Source of the DNA: Adineta steineri | Taxonomy: Eukaryota > Rotifera > Eurotatoria > Adinetida > Adinetidae | Reading direction: 5' to 3' | Length of the DNA: 64,000 nucleotides | Assembly: GCA_905250115.1 (NCBI GenBank) | Contig: CAJNOI010000081.1 | Span: 124,001-188,000, forward strand | In this document: positions 34,101 to 47,676 of the stretch, in pieces | Numbering within the stretch: the stretch's first letter is position 1 | How the letters are laid out: every line of letters begins with the position of its first letter | Made by a program: the position numbers and the translations under genes | The notes under the pieces: generated by a model | Databases searched by the model: none | What the model was told of the DNA's origin: nothing | Seen by the model: only the letters and a program-made list of their open reading frames with translations

Positions 34101-35408
34101 CTCTAAATAATATTTTAACTAACCAAATCCTTCAGCTGAACGAAATACATCAATTCGTCCAACATCTGGTGTAAAATTATTTCCAGGATCTTCTGTTGTC
34201 ATTCGACATTGTACAGCAGCACCCATTATTTTAATTTTATCTTGTTCTAAACCTAAATCTGCTAATCGTGCACCTTCAGCTATTTTTATTTGTGATTGTA
34301 CAATATCAATTCCTGTTATTTCTTCCGAACATGTATGTTCAACTTGTAAACGACAATTAACTTCAATAAAATAATGTCTTCCTTGATTATCAAGTAAAAA
34401 TTCAACTGTTCCAGCATTTTGATAACCAACATATCTAGCTAAACGTACAGCATCCGATGTCATACGTTCACGAATTTTTGGATCTAAATTAGTTGCTGGT
34501 GCAACTTCAATAACTTTTTGATGGCGTCGTTGAACAGAACAATCTCTTTCATATAAATGTGCAACATTTCCATGATGATCACCAATTACTTGTACTTCAA
34601 TATGTCTTGCTTGTGATACAAGACGTTCAACAAATAATCGACCATCACCAACAGCTGCTTTAGCTTCCGATGAAGCTCGTTGAAATGCTTCTTCTAAATC
34701 ACTTTCTTTTGTTGCTATACGCATTCCACGTCCACCACCACCACGTGCTGCTTTAAGCATAATGGGATAACCATGTTCTTTAACAAATATACGCACTTCA
34801 TCAAGATTATCAACAGCTTCAGTTGTACCAGGAATTATAGGAACTTTAGCATCCATAGCTTAAATTAAACAAAAAAAATAGAATTATTTTTTTCTTATTT
34901 TATTTTTACCTGCTTGTCGTGCATTTAATTTATCTCCCATTCGATAGATAACATCCGGTGTTGGACCAACAAATATAATTCCAGCTTCTTGACAAGCTTT
35001 TGCAAAATCTCCATTTTCAGATAGAAATCCATAACCTGGATGAATAGCATCAACATCATTTTTTATTGCTACTTTAATTATTTCAGGTATATTTAAATAT
35101 GCAGCAATTGGTGATAAACCTTTTCCAATTTTAAATGATTCATCTGCTTTAATACGATGTAATTGTCCTTCATCTTCAGCAGAATAAATAGCAACTGTAC
35201 GAATATTATTTTCAGTACATGCACGAAATACTCGAATAGCAATTTCACCACGATTAGCAACAAGAAGTTTATTAATTTTTCGAACTTCATATTTATTGGA
35301 TTGTTGTTGTTGTTGTTGTGGAGGTTTTACAGATAATAATCGTTTACATGATATAAATGATGAACGAATACAATAAGATGTTTGAAGAAGATTATTAACA
35401 CGATACAT
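31200..35408 (-). CDS. PC: Pyruvate carboxylase, mitochondrial
   Basis: Starts [12 protein letters not shown] at 35408 and ends [13 protein letters not shown] (TAG at 31200). The first 40 residues are Arg/Ser-rich without acids and include a poly-Gln tract, consistent with a mitochondrial targeting peptide. The biotin carboxylase domain follows ([36 protein letters not shown]-grasp [25 protein letters not shown]). Next is the carboxyltransferase domain ([52 protein letters not shown]). The biotinyl domain closes it with [15 protein letters not shown] and the LSAMKM-type biotin-lysine site split by an intron. The enzyme makes oxaloacetate from pyruvate, bicarbonate and ATP. About 1,170 aa after removal of short introns, the normal length. 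Confidence 0.96.
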
Positions 35409-37149
35409 TTTTTGATTATTTACAATAATATTAATTTATTCATATCTGAAAAAAATTGTTTATACTTTTTCTGTTTGAAAAACTAAACATCATCATGTGT
35501 ATCATGTTGACATATAGCTATATTATGGACTCTATGTATTTAATATAGAAATAGAACGAAATATTGTTTTTGTTTACAGATTATTTATAGAACTAATTAC
35601 AACAAGTACAATTCCTCGTTTTCTTTCTTGAGCTGAAGAAAGTACTCATATTAATTTAATAGCTATACTCTTTTCTGTCAGCTTTTACTTAATATCAAAA
35701 TGAAAAATATGATATAATCTATTCTTACCCTTATGTAATTGTAGAATAAAATAAAGAGAACAATATTTTTCTTTCCCATTAGTTCTACGGGTACATTGAC
35801 ATATATAGAACGTTCTAATATATGCGTATGTATAATAAGAACTATTTTCAGCCCTTCTATCTCGCATTTTTATAGATAATATTCAAGTTGATTTCAATTG
35901 TATTTTTCTCGTTAGATGTTTATTATTTTAAAAAAGTGTTTAATTAATGAAAGTATGTCATACGAACAACCTCTCTACTCATGTATTTCTTCACCACTGT
36001 TTAATAAATAAAAAAAATCATTTCGAGTAATAGCTAATAGATTTACTCGTATTCTTGTACTTGCCTTTATCTGTATTCTATATATTTCTCAACACTAAAT
36101 AATATATTGAGACGTAAAAAAAGGAAACGTTATATATACTCTAAGAAAAAAGATTAATTAATGCGAATGAAAGAAATAACTGGATAAGTACATTTTTGTT
36201 CCCTTATACATCAGGTGATGATACAATGTTTCTTGGGGGTGTGTTTGTATTCTGGGCAAAGAAAAAAAAAGAAACAGGCCTATTAAGCTTGCCTAGAACA
36301 GAAAAAAAAAGAGAAAATAGAAAAAAAAGAAGACAGGAAATAGCGCATGCCTCTAGTAATATAATAATAATAGAAAATATAAATTGCTTCGAGCCATTCT
36401 TCGTTTAATATAACACACAGCTAAATATCAGAACTATCGATTATCTATATATATACATAATAGAATCTTTTATTTCAGAACTTCTTTACATAAAATTAAA
36501 ATATTATATCAAGTATATCTTTTGTTGTCAGTAGAATATTGTATAATTGATACATAAGTCAATGATGGATAAGCAAAACAAATTATACTAGATAAATATA
36601 GAATGAACTAATATTTGAAACTATAATTGTAATAAATATCTACTCATGCTTGAAATTAATATTTTATTCATCTAAACAATATATTATAAGAGAGACGTAT
36701 TCATTCTCTCTTATTCAAATATACTAAACAATATCGAATAGTTTATCGCTTGTAATTATTTTGAATTACTACATTCAATAGATTTCATTCATTGGTATAT
36801 AAAACCTGGAACGGTGAATGTATGATGTATAATCATTAATAATCACAAAAGTGATTTTCAATGTCCTTGATTTTTTTTTTATTATGCAAAAACAATGTAA
36901 AACCTTTCTCACATACAACACTCAAATATGGCCTAAAAAACAACAAACAAAAAAAAGAAAACGTCTCGTACAACTCTTCGTCTAATAATCACAACAAAAA
37001 GAAATTAAATGATATTTTTGTGTTGTTCTTGTTTGAAATAGAGAGAGAGAGAGAGAGAAAAAAAGAAACGAAGTTTTAAGTCATCATACATAGATAGAAA
37101 GAAACATAAGTAACCTAGAAAAGAAAGCGCGAATGTAAACGATATAGAA
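35409..37149. other. AT-rich intergenic region
   Basis: About 1.7 kb upstream of pyruvate carboxylase and downstream of NAA15. Frames seen here (for example 36196-36408 on plus) are Lys/Arg-rich low complexity. A (GA)n run lies near 37040-37060. No gene recognised. Confidence 0.5.
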
Positions 37150-40100
37150 TTAATTGTGATCTTGTGAAATTGCTTCATTATTTCCACCATTGGTTTCACC
37201 ATTATTTGAAGAATGCGCAAGTGATGGTGGTGTTGATTGAAATATATTTGCTTGTGGCCAAAGATTATGACATTGATTACGATATTTTTCAAGTATTGAC
37301 TTTTCAATAGGACCATAATCATCTGATTGCATATTTTCATATATATTCGTACATACCTAAAAAGAAATTGTATAAAAATATGAAGATAATTTTATTTTTT
37401 AAACTAACTTTTAAATTTTGATCAGTAAAATTTGGATCTAATGTTGTAAGGTATTCAATAGCTTTGAGATTGTTTGTTGGATTAATAAGTAGCATTACTT
37501 TGGCAGCTAAAAAAAATAAAATATATTATATTTTTTGAATACAAAATAATCATTGTTACCTTCAGCACGATGTGTCAATGAATTTGAATTTTTCTTAAGA
37601 AATTCTTCATTAAGATCTTCAATTTTTCTTATTGAATCTCCTTGTTTAACATTAAAAGTTTTTAATTCATCATCAATGATAGTTCGAAGTCGTTCATCAG
37701 TTACTGGTTCAAGTTCCACTAGAAAATATATGAGTAAGAAAATAGAAAATAAAATATTAATTTGTTTATATATTTACTCATTTTAAGAAATTTCATTAGA
37801 CATGAATGAAATTTTGCATTATTTGTATCTAATTTTTTCATTCGTTTTAAACAACGTAACATTAATAAATATTTCTCTAAATTTTAATAAAAATTAATTA
37901 ATAGTTTTTTTTAATTAAAACATACTTCGTCGATAATAAACTTCAAAACCTAAATAGTGTGTGTCAAGAAAGTTTGCAGCAAAATCTTCAAGTGGTTGTA
38001 AAAAGCGCATTGCTTCTTCTAATGGTTTTTCACACTAAACAAAAAAGAAAAATTATTAATAAATGAATGAATTTTATTTTTTGTTAAACATACACGTTCA
38101 AGTTTTTCAGCAACAATTTCATCTTCTTTTACTTTTTCTTCTTCGCCATCATCTTTATTTCGACTACGTTGAAATTCTTTTTTCTTTCGTTCAGCATCAA
38201 TTTGTTTTTGTTTTTCTTGTTGTTCACGAAGTTGTTGTTTACGTAATTTATTTTTTAATTTCTTCGCTTCAGATGCTGACATATTAGCTAGATAAAAATT
38301 CATTCAATATCATAGTTCTTTGTCATTACAATGATAATATATGAGTTCTATAATATTCTTACCAAGATTGTCATCTTTGTCATTATCTTGATCAGAAAGA
38401 GGATGATCATAAAGACGAATATAAATCTAAATAATAATATATATTTGATGAATATCATTCTATTGGCTTTTTTTTGTATTTTATTACTTCAACTGCAACT
38501 TGGGCTGCTTGACGAAAAAATCGATGTCCTTTCATATGATCTTCAAGATTAAGCATTTCAACGTAAGCACATAGCACCATTTTACGAAGACAATATGAAT
38601 GAAAATCAAATTGATCTTCAATAAATTCTTGAAAATGCTTTAAATTTACAAAAAAAAATTTCCAAAGTCAGTTTCAATTGAATATATGTATTCATACTCG
38701 ATCAATTTCATGACATTTTTTCAATGCTTCACCATATTTTTTCAAGCGACGATGTGCTCTTGCTGTTTCTAATTCAAACCACATACATTGCATTTCACGT
38801 AAATAGTCTCCTGGTGAAGAATTTTCCTTAAGATAAAAAATAAATCATATTGAATAATAGAAATAAATGTTTTACTCGTGTAAATTTGCCGGCAATTTCA
38901 ATAGCCGTAGTGATTTGATTAGCACGTAATAAATATTTCGTACATTTACAATTAACAAATCTATCAGCGGTATCAAGAGATTGAGCTTCATCCATTAATG
39001 AAGCTGCCATTTGAAAATCACCCGCATGCTAATTACAATAAAAATACAAAAAGTTTAATTAATAAATAAATAAATGAAACCTTAAATATTTTTGCTTTAA
39101 ACATATAAAGTTCTACAAGTGTTGGTGTATCACGAATAGCTTGATCAATAAATTCAAATGCTTTATCTATTTTATTTAAATAATCATAATGTTGAGCAAG
39201 ATAATACTGAAGCCAAAGAAGAGTTGATGCTGGTTCAATATCTTCATCATCTATAAATTTCAAAAAAAAAAACATTCCACTATATACACATATATTAATC
39301 ATTACCTGTTGATATTTCAAATGTTCCATATTTAGTTAGATTATTCAAATAATTATTTAATAATGAATCAATTATTTGAACCTAAATATAATATTAAAAT
39401 CAACTTCTCGTTTTTTGTTTCATTTGATGATAACGAACTTTTTCTGGTGTTGCATATAAATATTTGACAGATTGAAAAAGTGATGGTACACCTTTTTGAA
39501 AACCTTTTTGTAAATATGATCCAATAGATTTGGAAAATGGTTCACCTAAATATTTGAATAAATGAAATAATATATTCACATATTAGTTATCAATCAATAA
39601 AGAAAAATTTACCGGTTAAAAATTGTAAACATATTTGTTTTGGTGCATCAGCTCTTGGATATTTTTCCATAAGATTTTCATATAATTTTGATTTTTCATC
39701 ACTATTTGTTAAATTCAAACATTTTTCTAACATAAAATAATATTTTTTATTTTCTGGATTACGTTCAATTAAATCTCGTAAAATTGTTTCAGCACGATCA
39801 AATGTATTTAAACGTATGTATAAATGATATTTTATTTCCGATAATACTAATTTATTATAAATATCTTTTTCATGTATTTGTATATGACGTAGAGCATCTT
39901 CATATTGTTCAGCTTCACGTAAAACAAGATTTTGATATAATAAAAATTCTGAATGTTCATTATCATATGGTTTATCTGGTGCTGGTGCTGGACGATCTTG
40001 TTGAGTTTTACGAAATTCTTCTAATACACTTTGTGCCATATCATAATCACCTAATAAATGATAAGACATTGCAAAACCAATCCATGATTGACGTTGACCA

Positions 40101-40763
40101 GGTTTTAAATTAAATAATTGATGACGTGTTTCCTAAAAAAAATAAAACAAATATTTAGTTTATATAAATCATTGAATTCTTACTTTATAACCCTCAAGAT
40201 CACGCATTTGAATTTGTAATAATGATAAATCACGAAGAATTGTTAAACTATCCTATGAAATAATAAAAATTTGTTGTATATTAAAAACTAATTCTCTTAT
40301 CTCTCCTACCTTTTCACATTGTAATGCTTTTTTATATGCTTTAATTGCTTCATCATATTTACGTTCAGATCTTTGATATAGACCATAGACATGCCAAACA
40401 ACATGACTTGTCATATTATTTTTAATACCATTACGAATACTTTCTAAAGCTTCTTCTTTTTTACCGAGTGAATTAAGAATTAAACCTTTCATAGACAATG
40501 TTTCTAAATAATAGATTTCGATAAAAACTAGAATATAAAAGATATCTTATACATACCACCATGATTTGGACATTTTTTTAAAATTTCTCGAGCAGCTGAT
40601 AAACCTTTTTTATACTGTTTTTGTTCATAGAAACGCTAAAAATATAATAAAAAATAATACGTAGATTTCAAGTTAATTATTTCTAACGTACCACAACTTT
40701 TTTAAATAATGTATTTTCTCGTGAAAGTAATTGTTGACTGGAAGGCTGTATAGTTGATGGCAT
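37150..40763 (-). CDS. NAA15: N-alpha-acetyltransferase 15, NatA auxiliary subunit
   Basis: Starts [20 protein letters not shown] at 40763 and ends AISQDHN-stop at 37150, with about a dozen short introns. The N-terminal TPR array matches human NAA15 closely: [79 protein letters not shown] and FRKTQQ. Later blocks include [15 protein letters not shown] and the [20 protein letters not shown] basic coiled-coil before the C-terminal part. NAA15 anchors the catalytic subunit NAA10 to the ribosome for cotranslational N-terminal acetylation. It could equally be called NAA15/16, since invertebrates usually have one copy. Confidence 0.93.
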
Positions 40764-41648
40764 GATTGTCTTAGTTGCTAAAAAAGAGAAGATAAATCAT
40801 TGAACAATGACATTTATTTTCTAGTTTAATAACATACTGTTCGATTTCTTTAAATTTCAATTAGAAAAAAGAATAGACAGGAATTTAAAGAATAAAAAAG
40901 ATTAAATACTGAAATGAAAGAACGAGTAAATAAATAAACAACTAAACTAAACTACGAGAAGAGAAAAAAAGGAGGTCGACATTGAAACATCCAATTATGT
41001 CCAATGTTTATCAAAAATAGACATTAGAACAATTTTATTAGTTAATATATAACCATTCATAGATTATAATAGAATTTATTTATTGTATATTAGTGCCATC
41101 TACATTTTATTGTGAGAATCATTCAAGAAAATGGAAAAACTCAATTTTATTAGAGCGCAATATCTATTGGTATTAGATAATCAATAGAAAAGAATTAATT
41201 ATATGCATGAATAGAAGACAAACTAGTTATTTTGCAACAGATACTATCAACTATACATATTTAATTGATACATAGACCGACTAAAAAAATAAATCCTATA
41301 TTTTTATAAAATAATCTATGTATTAATTCAATATCTTAAGAAATCATTATTGTCATCTTGTAGAGCATAGTTGAAAGTGTATGGAAACATATTTTGTTTA
41401 GTGAATAAGTGCTTTAAATCGCATTTGATAATTGATAACAGAGAGATTACTAATAGACAGAGAAAGTTTCTCCATTTGGACCATGAGGTCATCCCAAACA
41501 GTCTGGCATATGCGAAGTTGACTAAATTAATACTAATATAAGACTACGCTAATAGGTGCACCTTTTCCTATAACAGCGAATTTCCTATGTGCCATACTTT
41601 TGGATATCGAGCTTAATTAAAACCACACTATTTATAACGTCATCGCGT
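40764..41648. other. AT-rich intergenic region up to the assembly gap
   Basis: Upstream of NAA15 and directly left of the gap. No recognisable coding sequence. In particular, the 150 bp left of the gap do not read as the missing part of the permease. Confidence 0.5.
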
Positions 41649-41748
41649 NNNNNNNNNNNNNNNNNNNNNNNNNNNNNNNNNNNNNNNNNNNNNNNNNNNN
41701 NNNNNNNNNNNNNNNNNNNNNNNNNNNNNNNNNNNNNNNNNNNNNNNN
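41649..41748. other. Assembly gap of 100 N
   Basis: Exactly 100 undetermined bases, the conventional placeholder for a gap of unknown length. The permease coding sequence begins immediately to its right. Confidence 0.99.
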
Positions 41749-42347
41749 GAACTCTATGTGCACTAGCTGAAGTTGGTCAAGCGCCCAAAATATTAGCTTA
41801 TATCGATCGTAAAGGTCGTCCTCTCTCTGCTGTCACATTGTCCATGATCTTAGGATTTATTGCTTATATCAATTGTGCAAACGTTGGTACAGCAGTATTT
41901 AATTGGCTACTCGCCCTTGCGGGTTTATCTAGTTTATTTACTTGGGGTTCTATATGTGCATGTCATATCATGTTTCGATTAGCATGGAAAGCACAAGGTC
42001 ACACTTTGGATGAACTTGCCTTTGTGGCACCTTTTGGTGTGTGGGGAAGCATTTATGGTCTTGTTCTTAATATTTTATGTCTCATTGCTCAATTTTATAT
42101 AGCCATATTTCCTGAACATGATAAACCAAGTGCTCTTGCATTCTTTCAAGCCTATCTTGCAGCTCCTATTGTACTTATCTTCTATATAGTTTGGAAAATA
42201 TGGAAGAAAACACCATTTATGAAGCCCAGTACAATAGATCTCGAAACTGGACGACGTGTACTTGATACTCAAGAACTTATTGCCGAAGAAAAAGCGGAGC
42301 GCATGGCTCGACCTTGGTGGAAGAAATTATTGTACGAATTATGCTGA
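41749..42347 (+). CDS. Fungal-type amino-acid permease, C-terminal part
   Basis: About 199 codons open from the gap edge to TGA at 42347, without introns. ALAEVGQAPKILAYIDRKGR then PLSAVTLSMILGF is the signature cytosolic loop and helix of fungal amino-acid permeases (YAT family, for example GAP1, AGP1, DIP5). WLLALAGLSSLFTWGSICA and CHIMFRLAWKAQGHTLDEL follow, then two further helices and the soluble tail with DLETGRRVLDTQELIAEEKA. The substrate would be amino acids with proton symport at the plasma membrane. The N-terminal half is missing in the gap or elsewhere. Fungus-like character and lack of introns suggest horizontal transfer. A contaminating or misjoined contig edge is the alternative. 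Confidence 0.85.
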
Positions 42348-43126
42348 ACTATTGTACGTTATATAAACTTACTATTTAATCATTTTTTCTCATTTTATTA
42401 TATACATAAGTCAATAGCATCGTAGGAGTTTTCTGTTCTTTATCTTATAATTATATTCTTTTCCAATATTCAAAGTAAGATGATACAGAGATGTGTTTTT
42501 AGAGAGTCCTATATATTAACTGAATCTACCACCTATCGATAGAAAGCATGGTGTATGGTATTTTTACTGGAACAAAGAGATGGCCTTGAATAATTAAGTT
42601 TGATTCTCAACATAACACCCGATCATCAAAGAACAATCTTTGAAATAAATTGTAACTTGTTTTTATATCTATCAATTTGTTCACTTAATTTTTTTCGCTT
42701 TTTGTACAAACAAAACGCAACTATACAAGAAAAAAACGAGTAGACCAATAAGAAGAGCACACAAAATTTATTAGCATGCACTATTGCATGCTTTTATTTG
42801 AAAGAAAAAAAAAAATCTATTGTTCATCATGAACAATAACAAATAGTAAAGAAGAATGAAGAAAGTACGAACCGGTCAATTTGTACATAAGAACGTACAG
42901 GATAATAAAGTTTGATCGAAAAGAAAAAAGGGTAAAACACACAACTTCTTTTAAGATGACAGCAAAAAAAATAAATGTATTATAGAAATAATATTAAGCC
43001 GATAGACAAAAGATAGATAACACACACAGATATATGAATCACAGTGGAAGAAAAAAAATCTTTTATTTTTTTATATCGCTTCTTTTTTTAAAGGAGTTGA
43101 TACATATCGACAATAATATTCCTATA
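42348..43126. other. Convergent intergenic region
   Basis: Lies between the 3' ends of the permease and PHACTR genes. AT-rich. A small palindrome around 'agcatgcactattgcatgct' (42773-42792) and (T/A)n runs are present. No gene seen. Confidence 0.45.
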
Positions 43127-46100
43127 CTAAGGTGGATGAAAACGTGTATATCTTGCACTTTCTGGATGAATTTCCATTTCAGAACTTTTATATTCATTAA
43201 GTTCTCTTCGTATAAGTTGTTTATCGCGTGGTGTTAAACGTGTCCATGGTTTATCAGCACGTCGATCAACATCATCACATTCAGATACTTCGATATAATC
43301 ACAAAAACGTATTATTTTTCGATCACGAAGTTCTAATAGAAGAAAAAAACAATAATATATATATATATATATATAAATGTAAAAGTTTTCATATTGTATA
43401 CCTTGAATACTTGGTCGAAAACTAAGTTTTCGTATTAAATAACGTTTTTTCTCTTCTTTTTCAGCAATTAATTCTGCTTGAGTTTTACCACGTAATATAT
43501 TTCGTGCTTCAAGTTCTTCCGGTCTTGGTCGTAATGATAATTTACGTTCTAATTTAGTTTCAATAGTTTCACGTTCATTTTTACGTTCGTCTAATGGTTT
43601 AACAAGAATATGTTTATCAAATAATTCATTTGGTAATGGCCGATCTTTAAGAAAACGTGCTAATGAATCATTACGTTTAACATTAGCAAAACGTTTTTTT
43701 GGTTCATGATTTTCATCATCAGATGATGATGAAAGTTCATCTGAATCACCATTCTGTTCAGAATTTACTATTGTTGGTGTTGATGTTGTTGATGGACCAT
43801 TAAGAACAACAGATTTTAATTTTGGACTTGGCCGTGGTGATGGACGTTGATTTTCTCGAAAAACAGGAATAACACGACGTTTAACACCATTAGGCTTTTT
43901 TAATGCACTTTTTTCTGGTCGCCGAGATAGATCAGGTTCTTTAGCAAGAATTTCTTCATATCTTGTTGTATCTATATCTTGTATACTACTTTGTTTATTT
44001 TTTTGAATGACTGGTGTTGATGAAGAATTTGTTGTTGATGGTGATGATGATGATGATATATTTGAAATTTGTTTTTCATTTGTATTATTATTTTGTACAG
44101 GTATTGGAGAAGAAGAAGAATTCGTATTATTTACAGGTGAATTTCTTGATTGAAATTTTTCTTTTAACATCGTAGTTGTAGGATTAATATTAGCATAAAT
44201 AACATTATTATTATCATTTGTTGTTGAATCATTAATTGGTTTAAATTGATTAGATGTAAATTTATCATGAAAGGCAACATGACGTTCATCATTTGTATTA
44301 GATATTGACGGAGAATATGGATTTGTAGTGAAAGTTGATGATGAAGTAATAGGTGGGGATGAATTATTATTATTATTATTCAAATACTGTGAACGAATTG
44401 GTGTAAGACGATTTATATCAGGTTTAGGAGCAACTAAAAAATAAATAGAACAATTAATTAAGATTGAAATAAATGAATACATACCAGGAGGTGGAATTCT
44501 AGGTAAATTGGATGATGATGTTGCTACAGGCATTTTACTATTAGGTATTTCTGTTGTTGTTGTTGATGAGGCACTAATAGATGCTGGCGTAGTTATTCTT
44601 AAATTGTCCGTGAACTGTACAGGTAACATTCGATGTGTTGATGCAGGTACTGGTCGAGATGTAGATTCTGTAGTAGTAGTAGTAGATATTGAAGAATTTG
44701 CCCAAGGTGATTGAATATAACCTTGATTGTTCGTTGGCGGTCGATCAAAATCAACTGTCGTACTATCAACATTATTTGATCTAAGTGATGATGGAGCAAT
44801 TTGTTCAGTAACAATAATTCGTTGCGGTGATGTTTGATTTGAAATTGAATCAACTGATAATGAACGTATAGTTGTCGATGGAGGAACTTGTGACAGATCA
44901 TTATCACTTGTCATACAACGAGCAGTAGATGATGAAGGTGGAGGTGGTGTAGAAGTATTTGTTGATATAGTTGGTGATGGATGTCCTGAAGATGCTGATA
45001 GCTTTCTTTTTGTACGCCATGAAGAAAAACCTTGACGTAACATTTTTTGTATAGAAAATTTTCCATTTGTATTACTTATACGTTTAGTTGCATCATTAGA
45101 ATTTATAGTTGAATCGTTATCAGATGATGTCATATAATTAGTTCCATTTTCTATTGGAACTACATCTCTTTTATTTGTTGTTGTTGTTGTTGTTGTTGCT
45201 GCTGTTGTATTTTGATAATGATGTTTTGGCATTGTAGATATTTTAGGAGTAGTCTGTTGCTGATGTTTTTTTGATGAATAATCGTACGAATCACTTGGTA
45301 TAATTGTTGATATGTGATGAAGATTATTGTTATTATTATTAATATTTGGTGAATTTATAAGTCCAACATTTTGATATGTTGCCATAGGTGAAATCACATC
45401 CTTAAATAAAAGCAAATATAAATGAATGAAAAAGAAATCGAAATTGAGTATTTATATATTATTCGATCATCGCCTCTTTTTCTCTCTTATCGTTCTTATC
45501 AATAAATATATATATATATAAAGAAAGAAGCAAATAATCAGAAGAATAAGAGAAAAAAATTGAATAGCTTAAGTGAACCATATCTACCAAGGTTGAAAAG
45601 ACATTTGAAAATTCATCTCATATACATGTTTATACGATGTGTCATATGGATATAAGTATTAAAAGTAGAAAAAAATGTAAAAGAAAAAAACACATGACAA
45701 ATGCCAATAGGTTACATTATAAATTTATATCACATTAATAAATCAATTAAAAACATACCTTGTCATTTCTTTTTTTCATTCTTATTAATAATGTCATAAG
45801 ATTAAGTATGTATGATAGAATGTTTTTCAGCTAAATATTGTTGTCGAGAAAAAAACAACTGCTTTACTGATCTTAATAATAGTAATGTTTTTATCTATTA
45901 TAATCTTATTTCTTCTGTTCTCTATTTCAAAAGAATACCAAATCTTTTTTATTCGCTTACTGTCTATGCAAGTGATTGAATATATTTGTACGTAATCACA
46001 AATGAAGGTCATTTCGCCTACTCACATCTCATTTGTCTTTTTGTATTGAGATGCATCAATACAAAAACAAAATAACAGTTTGGCCTTTTTAACTATATTA

Positions 46101-47676
46101 GTCTGTTGTTTACTCCTCAACTGTATCTATCTAGCTATATCTATATACATATGTATATAGATACAGATACATACAACTATATATATGTATATATAAAAAA
46201 ACAACTATGTTCCTATCCACCTTTTTCTTCTCAAACTCTCATTACGATATTTGGCATCTTGTCCAAGAAAAAGAATAATGATTAATTAACCGAAAAGAAA
46301 AACATATATAACAAATCAAAATTGATATATAATTCATTGAATATAGTACATATATATATAGAAAACAAATGAGACATGTATAGACAAGAGCTTACCGATT
46401 GCTATATATAAGGCGGGAGACGATAGAAAATTTTTTTATTGATAAATCCTAAAACAATCAGTTATAGAAAAAGAATACAACGTGAGACGGCTATGAAAAC
46501 AAGAGAATCGATGTCGCAATGTCAATATATATACAATTCTCTTTCTTATACGTACGAATGAATTACGATTAGTTGTAATAGTAATTTTGTGAAGACATCC
46601 GTATAGATTGTATAGAAGAAAGATAATACATCAAGTATGAGAAAGAGAATCAACAACGCAAAATATATCTTTTATACGGAAGAAATATTGTAATAAATGA
46701 GCAACATTCTTTCGACATATATATATATGCAGCTGATGCATAGAACATAAAAAAAGGCGTATTTGCCACAGCTTTTATCTGCTCGAAAATATTCTTCAAG
46801 AGTAATAAAGACTCATATACACATGCACAGATTGGCATATAGGATAAGGAGAAGAGAAAGGGAAGAGAAGGAATGTTTTGTTTGGTATATAGAACTCAAA
46901 TTACATGCATTCATAAGACGAGAACGAAAGAACTTTATCTAACTTATTATTCTTGTCTATAAATTACTATGTCATAAAAAAATCAATATTGAAAGGTAAA
47001 AAATGATGTTAATATATCAGATATAAGTGAAGTTGATATATATATTTATTTGAAAACTTACACCGGCATCATTCGAAACGTAATTGAAAATATCGTCGCC
47101 ATTTTCTTCGTCCTCGTCTTCGTCATCATCATCATCATCATCATCATCGTCGTCATCATCATCATCATCATCATCATCGTCGTCATCATCATCATCATCG
47201 TTAATATTGTCATTTTCTTTCTCATCGTTATAAATTATATTGATATGTCCATTTACTTCATCATAGTTTTGGTAATAGTAATCATCACCAACACTACGAG
47301 ATAAATAATGTCGTTGAGAATGACGTGGTTTACTTCTTAGTTCAATACATCTATTTAGGTTTGCATATAGAACAGGCGGAGATTTTTTATTAACTGGTGA
47401 GTGACGATAGATACCGTATGCACTTGTAATACATGGTAAGTTAATATTATTATACGATCGGTTTGATACAGCTGCATATTGTGCATATGATGCTTTTGTT
47501 GCTCGATTTAATGTCGCATATGTACTCACACGATCTTTAATTTGTTGAGCATATCTTGCATGATATTTATTCTCATATAAACGTCTTGTTTGTATTGCTG
47601 CTGCTGCTGATGATGATGGTGATGAATATTGTTTCGATGAGATAGGACGTTTATGTTGCCAGTAAATATCGTTCAT
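43127..47676 (-). CDS. Phosphatase and actin regulator (PHACTR) family protein
   Basis: Exon 1 (47062-47676) and a long exon group (43127-45400) join in phase 0 (donor GTAAGT, acceptor TTTAAG) to about 922 aa. Two small introns (44434-44484 and 43333-43401) lie within the group. The C-terminus carries three RPEL-type actin-binding repeats: [38 protein letters not shown] and [19 protein letters not shown]. The PP1-binding PHACTR end follows: [40 protein letters not shown] and a terminal RFHPP. The protein links G-actin sensing to protein phosphatase 1. The middle is a long Ser/Thr/Asn-rich disordered region. Exon 1 encodes a run of more than 25 Asp. The exon 1 link across 1.66 kb is supported by phase but not by homology. 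Confidence 0.85.
45401..47061. other. Putative 1.66 kb first intron of the PHACTR gene
   Basis: AT-rich with several (TA)n/(ATAC)n runs and no recognised gene or mobile element. If exon 1 belongs to a different gene, this would be intergenic instead. Confidence 0.45.
47108..47200 (-). repeat. (GAT/GAC)n coding microsatellite
   Basis: An imperfect trinucleotide run encodes a poly-Asp tract on the minus strand near the end of PHACTR exon 1, grading into an Asp/Glu tail. Read on plus it gives a meaningless poly-Ile frame. Confidence 0.85.

Noticed and set aside
36196..36408. Plus-strand 70-codon frame
   Set aside because: Lys/Arg-rich low complexity in AT-rich DNA with no family signal.
47050..47304. 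Plus-strand poly-Ile/Val frame
   Set aside because: Complement of the (GAT)n poly-Asp run in PHACTR exon 1; composition only.
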